Origin: Acidobacteriota bacterium
GTDB lineage: Bacteria > Actinomycetota > Acidimicrobiia > Acidimicrobiales > SHLQ01
Assembly: GCA_022562835.1 (NCBI GenBank)
Contig: JADFOM010000088.1
Coordinates: forward strand, 1-8,675
Direction: 5' to 3'
DNA: 8,675 nucleotides
The number at the start of each line of letters is the position of its first letter. Position 1 is the stretch's first letter. This document shows positions 1-5,619 of this stretch, piece after piece. The notes below the pieces were generated by a model, which was given only the letters and a program-made list of their open reading frames with translations, made no database searches and was not told the DNA's origin. The position numbers were made by a program, and so were the translations under genes.

Positions 1-2
1 CC

Positions 3-827
3 ATCGTGTCGGCCGGACCGGAACTCGCACCCGCCGACCAAAAGTTGTACGCCCTGCGAGACGTCACCGCGACCGTCGCCTCTATCCCGTTGATCGCCTC
101 GTCGATCATGTCCAAGAAGATCGCTGAAGGAACCGACGCCCTCGTTCTCGACGTCAAGTTCGGTTCGGGGGCATCTTTGACCGATCCCGAACAGGGACGC
201 GAGCTGGCATCAAAGATGGTCGCACTCGGAAACGCTCACGGTGTGTCGACCCGAGCGCTGCTCACCAATATGGACCAGCCGCTCGGACGGGCGGCTGGCA
301 ACGCCAACGAAGTCCGCGAATCGCTTGAGGTTCTCGCCGGCGGCGGCCCAAGCGACGTAGTGGAGTTGACGCTGGCGTTAGCCGGGGAGATGTGCGAGAT
401 GGCGCGGCTCGACGTCGACCCCTCAGCTGTACTGGCGTCGGGTGCAGCGATGGACCGCTGGAACGCGATGGTCCGCGCGCAGGACGGCGACCCCGACGCC
501 GCACTCCCGACGTCACAACACACCGAAGCGTTCACAGTGGGCGAGGGCGGGTTTATCACACGTATCGATGCGCGTGCCGTTGGCGATGCCGCCCGAATCA
601 GTGGTGCAGGACGTACCGGACCCGGACAACAAATAGACGCGGCCGCCGGCATCGACCTCGCGCTGATCGCCGGTGACAGAGTCGACGCTGGTGACACCGT
701 CGCGTGGATCTCCGCCAACTCAGCCGCTCAGATCGAGGACGCACGCACAGCTCTCGCGGACGCTGTGACGATCACATCAGAGCCGCCGATGCGCCAACCA
801 CTGATCGCCGATCGGATTACCGAGTGA
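3..827 (+). CDS. deoA: Thymidine / pyrimidine-nucleoside phosphorylase, C-terminal part (5' end outside window)
   Basis: This cytoplasmic enzyme splits thymidine, deoxyuridine or uridine with phosphate into the free base and (deoxy)ribose-1-phosphate. The reading frame is open to the window edge. The GTG at 6 is internal, because the translation lines up with the middle of E. coli DeoA: LAPADQKLYALRD, then SIPLIASSIMSKKIAEG and DALVLDVKFGSGA. On that alignment fragment residue R19 corresponds to Arg171, S34 to Ser186 and K38 to Lys190, the phosphate- and base-contacting residues. About 150 residues, including the active-site His85 region, lie upstream. The C-terminal domain looks complete, with EGFI-like GGFITRIDARAVG and a normal end at ADRITE. 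The stop is 76 bp before add on the same strand, matching the deoA-add order known from mycobacteria. Sequence alone cannot separate a thymidine-specific enzyme from a broader pyrimidine phosphorylase. Family call is very sure; symbol is fairly sure. Confidence 0.95.
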   Translation: MVSAGPELAPADQKLYALRDVTATVASIPLIASSIMSKKIAEGTDALVLDVKFGSGASLTDPEQGRELASKMVALGNAHGVSTRALLTNMDQPLGRAAGNANEVRESLEVLAGGGPSDVVELTLALAGEMCEMARLDVDPSAVLASGAAMDRWNAMVRAQDGDPDAALPTSQHTEAFTVGEGGFITRIDARAVGDAARISGAGRTGPGQQIDAAAGIDLALIAGDRVDAGDTVAWISANSAAQIEDARTALADAVTITSEPPMRQPLIADRITE

Positions 828-892
828 CTCGCACAGAGAACGACCTGACCGCTGCCACATGTCGCGCCAGCACCGACTAGTCCAACGGTGGA

Positions 893-898
893 TAGAAT
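893..898 (+). promoter_or_regulatory. Putative -10 box (TAGAAT) of a leaderless promoter for add
   Basis: TAGAAT fits the actinobacterial TANNNT -10 consensus. Five bases separate it from the ATG at 904, so transcription would start at or next to the A of the start codon. No Shine-Dalgarno sequence is visible ahead of that ATG, which fits leaderless translation. No good TTGACA-like -35 is seen around 870-875. This is pattern-based inference. Confidence 0.5.
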
Positions 899-903
899 GA
901 GAC

Positions 904-1998
904 ATGGAAACGACACAGAAAAGCCGGAGTGACCGGCTCAGCGAAGATGTCATCAACGCGGCACCAAAGGTGCTGCTTCACGACCACCTCGACGGCGGGC
1001 TCAGAGCCCCAACGGTCATCGAACTGGCAAGCCAAGACGGATATGACGGACTGCCGACTACCGACGTCGATGAGTTGGTCACCTGGATGCAACGCGGCGC
1101 CAACCGTAAGGACCTGACGCTCTACCTCGAAACGTTTGCCCACACAGTTGCCGTGATGCAGACAGCAGATTCGCTCGAGCGCGTGAGCCGGGAGTGCGCC
1201 GAGGACCTAGTAGCAGACGGCGTTGTCTACGCCGAGATCCGGTTCGCTCCGGAACTACACACAGAACGCGGACTCTCCTTTGACGAGATCATCGAAGCGG
1301 TTCTGTCCGGACTCGAACAGGGTGCGGTCGGTTCGAATCTCACAATTCGGCTCATCTGTTCCGCCATGCGGCACCTCACAGAATCACTAGAGGTAGCGCA
1401 GGCCGCCACGCGGTTCCGGGACAAGGGCGTGGTCGGGTTCGACATCGCCGGCCCCGAGGACGGTTATCCGCCCGATGACCACCTTCTGGCCTTCCAGTAC
1501 ATGCAGCGGGAGAACTTTCACTTCACGATCCACGCCGGCGAGGCATATGGCCCGCGTTCGATCTGGAAGGCACTCCAATACTGCGGTGCCGAACGCCTCG
1601 GTCACGGCATCCGCATCATCGAGGACATCGACACGTCAGGTGACGAACCGACGCTCGGACGACTCGCCCAATACGTGCGCGATCGGCGCATCCCCCTTGA
1701 GGTCTGCCCAACCTCGAACGTGAACACCGGCGTCGTCCAGACGGTCGCCGACCATCCGATCGATCTGTTGGTCCAACTGCGATTCAGGGTCACGGTCAAC
1801 ACCGACAACCGGCTGATGAGCGGTGTGAGTCTCACATCTGAGTTCGTCGCTCTGAGCGAAGCGTTTGGGTATGACCTGGACGAGATCGAATGGCTGACGC
1901 TCAATGCGATGAAGAGCGCATTCCTGCAGTTCGACCAACGCCTCGACATCATCAACAACGTCATCAAGACCGGTTTCGCCTCGCTCCGCCAACAGTAA
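904..1998 (+). CDS. add: Adenosine deaminase
   Basis: Zinc-dependent TIM-barrel hydrolase converting adenosine and deoxyadenosine to inosine and deoxyinosine in purine salvage. The 364 residues match usual family length. The N-terminal HDHLDGG motif gives zinc ligands H26 and H28 and D30. IHAGE gives H210 and the catalytic E213, RLGHGIR gives H234, and NTDNRLMSG gives zinc ligand D301. IAGPED near 182-186 is the substrate-contacting loop, and PLEVCPTSN precedes the last strand. The residue after D301 is Asn302, where the mouse enzyme has Asp296; I recall the same NTDN form from mycobacterial and streptomycete Add proteins, so it is probably a lineage trait and not a defect. The ATG at 904 is chosen because it gives a family-typical N-terminus and follows a -10-like box directly. 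It lies 76 bp after deoA on the same strand, so it may be co-transcribed and also have its own promoter. Confidence 0.96.
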   Translation: METTQKSRSDRLSEDVINAAPKVLLHDHLDGGLRAPTVIELASQDGYDGLPTTDVDELVTWMQRGANRKDLTLYLETFAHTVAVMQTADSLERVSRECAEDLVADGVVYAEIRFAPELHTERGLSFDEIIEAVLSGLEQGAVGSNLTIRLICSAMRHLTESLEVAQAATRFRDKGVVGFDIAGPEDGYPPDDHLLAFQYMQRENFHFTIHAGEAYGPRSIWKALQYCGAERLGHGIRIIEDIDTSGDEPTLGRLAQYVRDRRIPLEVCPTSNVNTGVVQTVADHPIDLLVQLRFRVTVNTDNRLMSGVSLTSEFVALSEAFGYDLDEIEWLTLNAMKSAFLQFDQRLDIINNVIKTGFASLRQQ

Positions 1999-2013
1999 AC
2001 GGTGCTCCCAATG

Positions 2014-2043
2014 CTGCCAGACACCAAGCGCAGCACTTGGCAG
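2014..2043. repeat. Partial REP-like unit with its own weak dyad
   Basis: CTGCCA (2014-2019) and TGGCAG (2038-2043) form a 6-bp inverted pair, with CCAAG (2024-2028) and CTTGG (2036-2040) as an alternative inner stem. Inside it, CAGACACCAAGCGCAG (2018-2033) is an exact 16-nt direct copy of 2051-2066 in the neighbouring larger hairpin, 33 bp away. It lies just after the add stop codon. There is no following T-run, so it is not a standard intrinsic terminator. Confidence 0.7.
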
Positions 2044-2045
2044 AT

Positions 2046-2110
2046 GGTGTCAGACACCAAGCGCAGAACCGACTCGGTCAAAGCACGCCTTGCGCTTGGT
2101 GTCTGACACC
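2046..2110. repeat. Perfect 20-bp inverted repeat, REP-like stem-loop between add and the acyl-CoA synthetase genes
   Basis: The left arm (2046-2065) starts GGTGTCAGACACC and ends AAGCGCA. The right arm (2091-2110) is its exact reverse complement, separated by a 25-nt loop that itself contains CCGACTCGG. The first 13 bases of the arm are also palindromic around one central base, so the element can fold as one long hairpin or as two small dyads. No T-run follows. Its intergenic position, three related copies in about 95 bp and palindromic core are typical of REP/BIME-type elements mobilised by RAYT (Y1) transposases. It may also act as a transcription barrier between add and the downstream operon. 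The structure is certain; the class is inferred. Confidence 0.85.
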
Positions 2111-2135
2111 GCTCTCGTGGCAGGCTGACCGATCT

Positions 2136-2780
2136 ATGCCAACCCTTTCCGAGTCGAGATCACGCGAAATCGTGAGAGCTGCCGGCGTTGCAGTATCCGA
2201 GTTCGTAACGGCCAGCAGCGCCGACGAAGCCGTTAGCGCCGCAGCCGATCTCACCTACCCTCTCGTCGCAAAGTTGTGCGGTGACCGGATCGCCCACAAG
2301 ACCGAGCGCGGCCTCATCCGTCTACGTATCGCCGATTCTGCGGCGCTCTCGGTTGCATGCGACGAGTTGCTCGCCGCCGCCACGCCCGAAGACGGCGAGG
2401 TCGAAGTGTTGATCTCAACGATGGTCGACGGCAACCGCGAACTGATCGCAGGACTCGCCACCGACGAGCAATTCGGTCCAACCGTAATGATCGGGGTTGG
2501 CGGCATTCTCGCGGAAGCCATCGAGGACGTCGTCTTTCGGCTTGCGCCGCTCAGCGATTTCGATGCCGATGACATGGTCGAACATCTCTCATCGCAGAAG
2601 CTCCTCGACGAGTTCAGAGGTGAGCCGGCGGTCGACCGAGCCTCGCTGCGGTCGACTCTCGTGGCTCTCGGCACACTGGTCGACACGAACCCCGAGATCG
2701 TCTCGGTCGACCTCAACCCGCTCATTGTGGTCGACGGAGTTCCCGTCGCCGTCGATGCATTGGTCGAGGTCCGCTCATGA
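2136..2780 (+). CDS. ADP-forming acyl-CoA synthetase, beta (ATP-grasp) subunit
   Basis: ATP-grasp half of an NDP-forming acetyl/acyl-CoA synthetase, which makes ATP from ADP and phosphate while releasing acid from acyl-CoA, or runs in reverse. The 214 residues cover the usual beta subunit. An N-terminal helical stretch (LSESRSREIVRAAGVAV, residues 4-20) is followed by the YPLVAKL strand with nucleotide-binding K46. The AHKTERGL loop (53-60) contains H54, matching the HKSDVGGV loop whose His relays phosphate in archaeal enzymes, though the second Gly is replaced. ELIAGLATDEQFGP (102-115), GVGGILAE (120-127), DVVFRLAP (131-138) and DLNPLIV (192-198) are the ATP-grasp core with metal ligands. 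The ATG at 2136 is chosen because it begins the conserved N-terminus; further upstream the open frame only overlaps add and the repeat. No clear Shine-Dalgarno is seen. The stop overlaps the next gene by 4 bp, so the two are translationally coupled. Confidence 0.9.
   Translation: MPTLSESRSREIVRAAGVAVSEFVTASSADEAVSAAADLTYPLVAKLCGDRIAHKTERGLIRLRIADSAALSVACDELLAAATPEDGEVEVLISTMVDGNRELIAGLATDEQFGPTVMIGVGGILAEAIEDVVFRLAPLSDFDADDMVEHLSSQKLLDEFRGEPAVDRASLRSTLVALGTLVDTNPEIVSVDLNPLIVVDGVPVAVDALVEVRS
2766..2769 (+). promoter_or_regulatory. Ribosome binding site (GAGG) for the alpha subunit gene
   Basis: GAGG lies 7 bases before the ATG at 2777, inside the last codons of the beta subunit gene. Together with the ATGA stop-start overlap it supports coupled translation and fixes the alpha start. 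Confidence 0.65.
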
Positions 2781-4234
2781 GCCTTAAAGACCTCGATCCG
2801 CTGTTCAATCCGCGCGGTGTGATCGTCACCGGCGCGTCAACACACCCCGGCAAGTTCGGGTTCGTCAGCGTTCACAACATTCTACGATGTGGCTACGAGG
2901 GCAACGTCTTCCCAATCGGACGCGAGGCTGGCGACTTACTCGGACTCGACGTTCTCACGTCGATCGATCAGGTGCCGGAGGGCCAGGCCGATCTGATCTT
3001 CATCTGCACCCCGCCGCCTCTCAATGAGGACTTTCTCCGCGCGGCAGCACGGCGAGGCGTCCGCGCCGCGTTCGTCGCTGCCGGTGGTTATGGCGAGGCC
3101 GATGAGGAAGGGGCCGAGGCTGAGCGACGGCTCGTGGCCCTCGCCTCCGAACTTGGCATCGTTCTCGCGGGGCCAAACGGGCAGGGCGTCGTGAGCCCTC
3201 CTGCTTCGCTTTGCGCCCAGATCGTTGCGCCATACCCTCCCGCTGGGACGATCGGGGTGGCAAGCCAAAGCGGCAACTTTGTCTCCAGCTTCCTCAATTA
3301 TGCTGGGCACAACAACGTCGGCATCAGCCGTGCCGTGTCGGCTGGCAATGCGGCGGCCACCAGCGTAATCGACTACCTCGAGTGGTTTGCCCAAGACGAC
3401 GCGACCAACGTTGGGCTCGCCTACCTCGAGGGGATCGAGGATGGCCGCGACCTGTTCGAACGACTTCGTCAGGTATCGGCGACTATGCCGGTCGTGATCC
3501 TCAAGGGTGGCCGCAGCGCCAGCGGCGCCCGGGCAGCAGCATCTCATACCGGCGCACTCGCGTCCGATGACAAGATTTTCGAAGGAATGGCCGCCCAGGC
3601 CGGAGTGATCCGAGCCGACGGTGTACAGGACGCGTACGAGGCCGCTGCAACGTTCGCGACGCAGCCACTCCCCGACGGCGGGCGGGTCGCTGTACTGACG
3701 ACCGTCGGTGGATGGGGTGTAATGACAGCCGACGCAATCGCACGATCCCGTTCGCTCGAGCTCGCCGAGCTCTCAACAGACCTTTACGCGGCGCTCGACG
3801 AAAAGCTGCCACCTCGCTGGTCAAAGAACAACCCAATCGACCTCGCGGGCGGCGAGACGCGAGACACGATCGTCGAGGTGCTCGAACTGGTCGCTGCTGA
3901 CGAGGGCGTCGACGCCGTCATCATGTTGGGAATGGGAATCCAGGCGAATCAGGCGGCTCTAATGCGGTCGGGCCAGTTTTATCCGGACCACGGTCTTGAA
4001 CGCATCGTAGATTTCCACGAACGTCAAGAGGTTCGCTACGCCGAAGCGGCCGCAGAAACGTCCAGACGGGTCGACAAACCGATTCTCATCGCAACCGAGC
4101 TGGCCACGACAGCCCCCACAAATGCGGCGGTAGCTGCGGTTTCCGCAACCGGACGGCTGTGTTATCCCGCGGCCGAACACGCTGTGCGTGCGCTCGACCG
4201 GCTCGCCCGTTATCGTCATTGGCTCGACCGCTGA
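2777..4234 (+). CDS. ADP-forming acyl-CoA synthetase, alpha (CoA-binding / succinyl-CoA synthetase-like) subunit
   Basis: Catalytic partner of the preceding ATP-grasp protein. The CoA-binding Rossmann domain is residues 8-130 (NPRGVIVTGAST at 11-22, FICTPP at 75-80, AGGYGEA at 102-108). The first flavodoxin-like domain follows, with GPNGQGVVS (132-140), SQSGNFVS (163-170) and the phosphohistidine loop ASHTGAL, whose H257 aligns with the catalytic His of archaeal ACD. A second ligase domain starts near 300 with VAVLTTVGGWGV and runs through NNPIDLAGGETRD (351-363) and LGMGIQANQA. The 485 residues are normal for a free alpha subunit of this architecture. GPNGQG replaces the GPNCLG more usual in acetate-specific ACDs, and I recall this form from actinobacterial pairs. 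The acyl substrate is therefore open: acetyl is possible, as are other short or branched acyls. The protein is cytosolic and presumably forms an alpha-beta heteromer. Overlap with the beta gene is ATGA. Confidence 0.9.
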   Translation: MSLKDLDPLFNPRGVIVTGASTHPGKFGFVSVHNILRCGYEGNVFPIGREAGDLLGLDVLTSIDQVPEGQADLIFICTPPPLNEDFLRAAARRGVRAAFVAAGGYGEADEEGAEAERRLVALASELGIVLAGPNGQGVVSPPASLCAQIVAPYPPAGTIGVASQSGNFVSSFLNYAGHNNVGISRAVSAGNAAATSVIDYLEWFAQDDATNVGLAYLEGIEDGRDLFERLRQVSATMPVVILKGGRSASGARAAASHTGALASDDKIFEGMAAQAGVIRADGVQDAYEAAATFATQPLPDGGRVAVLTTVGGWGVMTADAIARSRSLELAELSTDLYAALDEKLPPRWSKNNPIDLAGGETRDTIVEVLELVAADEGVDAVIMLGMGIQANQAALMRSGQFYPDHGLERIVDFHERQEVRYAEAAAETSRRVDKPILIATELATTAPTNAAVAAVSATGRLCYPAAEHAVRALDRLARYRHWLDR

Positions 4235-4259
4235 CCTGAGACCTACGAAATCTCAGGTC
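4233..4259 (+). terminator. Stem-loop at the end of the acyl-CoA synthetase operon (possible terminator)
   Basis: GACCTGAGA (4233-4241) pairs perfectly with TCTCAGGTC (4251-4259) around a 9-nt loop. The stem starts within the alpha-subunit stop codon. No T-run follows (the next bases are CAAAATC), so it is at best a U-less terminator of the sort proposed for high-GC bacteria, or an RNA-stabilising 3' hairpin. Confidence 0.45.
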
Positions 4260-4286
4260 CAAAATCACGCTGCCGATAGGTGCATC

Positions 4287-4754
4287 ATGTCGTTGGTTGC
4301 GAGGAACAGGTCTCACGCGGAGACCGCGCGCATCACAAAGGGACATCTCGCTACCAGGCCGGTCCGCTACGATCGCGTCGGCGCCTCGATAGCCGCGCTG
4401 ATAGCACTGTGGATCACCCGTGATGTTTGGCTCTCGCCCCAACAGACCATCGCGGCCTGGGATGCGTCGGCCCTAGTCGCGCGCACTGACGGGATCGTGC
4501 AAGACGTCCTTGGTCAGGGTCATCTCGATGGATGGTACGACGGCTTCTTCGTCGGCCACGACGCCACCCTGTTCAACGGACCGGGTTTTGCGCTGATCGC
4601 CGGGTTTCTCTCGTTGATCTCGTTCGGCGCACGTAGTGCGCTCTGCATGGCCCGAGGACCTCACGATTCACCTCACCCTGCGCGGCATGGGATACGCCGC
4701 CTACCTCGCCCTGATCGCCCCAGCGCTGGTTCTCGGCGGCATACGACGATTTAG
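4287..4754 (+). pseudogene. N-terminal fragment of a YfhO-like / PTPS-related multi-pass membrane protein (frame-disrupted)
   Basis: From the ATG at 4287 (AGG 6 bases upstream, weak RBS) the product has a basic cytosolic N-terminus, a first membrane span at about residues 31-49, and an extracytoplasmic stretch AWDASALVARTDGI ... GHLDGWYDGFFVGHDATLFNGPG. That stretch resembles the first loop of bacterial YfhO-like or 6-pyruvoyl-tetrahydropterin-synthase-related membrane proteins with a GT-C-type fold, where a conserved Asp and a tryptophan-rich segment precede a GPG-led second span (about 100-115). After FLSLISFGA at about 4633 the frame loses all resemblance, becoming a His/Arg/Pro-rich tail that stops at 4754. 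The matching C-terminal half continues in another frame from about 4636. The intact family is typically 600-900 residues; both remnants together give about 445, so several central membrane spans are gone. Broken state is very likely; family naming is moderately sure. Confidence 0.7.
4627..4641. repeat. Short perfect inverted repeat at the frame junction
   Basis: GCGCAC (4627-4632) and GTGCGC (4636-4641) form a 6-bp dyad with a 3-nt spacer, lying where N-terminal homology stops in one frame and C-terminal homology starts in another. Quasi-palindromes of this kind favour slippage deletions, so it may mark the deletion end point. This may also be chance in GC-rich DNA. Confidence 0.5.
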
Positions 4755-5619
4755 CCGCGAACCGATCGCCGCGTTCTGGGCTGTGTCGCTCACGACCTTC
4801 GCGGTGTTCGTCGCAACGTCGTCGATCCGAGAAACCATCGACACATACCCTGTCGCGGACCGTGATCTAGGCGCTGCGGCCGTCATATTGTCAGACGTAG
4901 TGCCCGATTGGGGCCGTTTCGCTGTGGATCAGTCGTGGGAGGCGCGCGAACTGCACCGCGTCGGCAACGTCGCGCACTGGCTCGTCGCGAAATCGGGTGC
5001 GTCCGCTTTTAACGGGTTCAATCCGGAGACATCGGCGTCGTCCATTTCTCCGTTGCTGCGAGAACTCGACGTCGGTGATGAACTGCATGTCGGGCCGGGC
5101 ACCGAAGGATCGCTCGCCGCGCTGGGTGTCACTCATCTCGTCTCATTCAACCCGAAGGGTGACGCGTGGTCGCTCGGTGTGGCTGTCTATGAGAGCCCGA
5201 CCGTGCGCGTCAGCCGGCTCGCCACCAACGGTCCGTTCACGGTGGCCGGTCCCTTCGGCCCTATCGACCAGGCGCACAGCGTTGAATTTGACGTCGGAGA
5301 TCTCCAGTACCGCCCTGGCAGGTTGCGCGCTCGCGTCGATACCACCAGTCCTATCCTCGTCGACGCCGCGGTGGGATTCTCACCCCGCTGGCATCTCACG
5401 ATCGATGGTCGAGCAACAGATATCGTGCCCACCGAGGCTGGCACGATCTCGTTCGGGATCGATGAAGGTTCACACCTCATAGAGCTCGAACACCGACTGG
5501 GCGGTGCGCACAATCTTGGTCTGGCTATCAGCCTCGTCAGCGCTGTCGGTCTCATGACCGGCCTAGCCCTGCGCTCTAGCCGTCGGCGCGCACGATCCGA
5601 TACACAGCGCCACCGGTGA
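4636..5619 (+). pseudogene. C-terminal fragment of the same YfhO-like membrane protein
   Basis: Reading from about 4618 in this frame (a GTG at 4636 is the first possible start), the protein has two membrane spans at residues 17-35 and 43-62. A long extracytoplasmic domain follows, with RVGNVAHWLVAKSGASAFNGF and LRELDVGDELHVGPGTEGSLAALGVTHLV. Near residues 248-290 comes the C-terminal beta-domain motif of YfhO-like proteins, FSPRWHLTIDGR followed by EGSHLIELEHR. A last span at 293-312 ends in an Arg-rich cytosolic tail. In-frame stops at 4594 and 4615 prevent any longer reading upstream, and no ribosome binding site precedes 4636. The domain order fits the natural continuation of the fragment starting at 4287, minus its centre. 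The last 44 bases overlap the convergent dehydrogenase gene. It could be expressed as a truncated protein, but I judge it a remnant. An assembly collapse is the main alternative. Confidence 0.7.

Noticed and set aside
236..718. 160-codon antisense frame in deoA
   Set aside because: Low-complexity Ser/Ala/Pro composition opposite well-conserved phosphorylase codons.
1602..2081. 159-codon antisense frame across the add 3' end
   Set aside because: Shadow of conserved add codons; it runs through the repeat and has no credible start signal or family similarity.
2014..2110. CRISPR-like array
   Set aside because: Only three copies, one of them inverted, with no regular spacers and no cas genes.
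1890..2135. Upstream extension of the ATP-grasp frame into add and the repeat
   Set aside because: The extra translated residues have no family resemblance, overlap conserved add codons and read through the inverted repeat; homology begins at the ATG at 2136.
2255..2725. 156-codon antisense frame in the ATP-grasp gene, rich in Ser
   Set aside because: Ser/Arg/Thr-rich composition is that expected from reading high-GC coding DNA backwards; the sense strand has clear ATP-grasp motifs.
4188..4286. Earlier start for the membrane-protein fragment, inside the alpha-subunit gene
   Set aside because: The added residues overlap conserved codons of the synthetase and the stem-loop; the ATG at 4287 gives a normal basic N-terminus before the first span.
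4615..4645. Programmed ribosomal frameshift joining the two membrane-protein parts
   Set aside because: No slippery heptamer is visible, and a frameshift would not restore the missing central membrane spans; deletion explains both.
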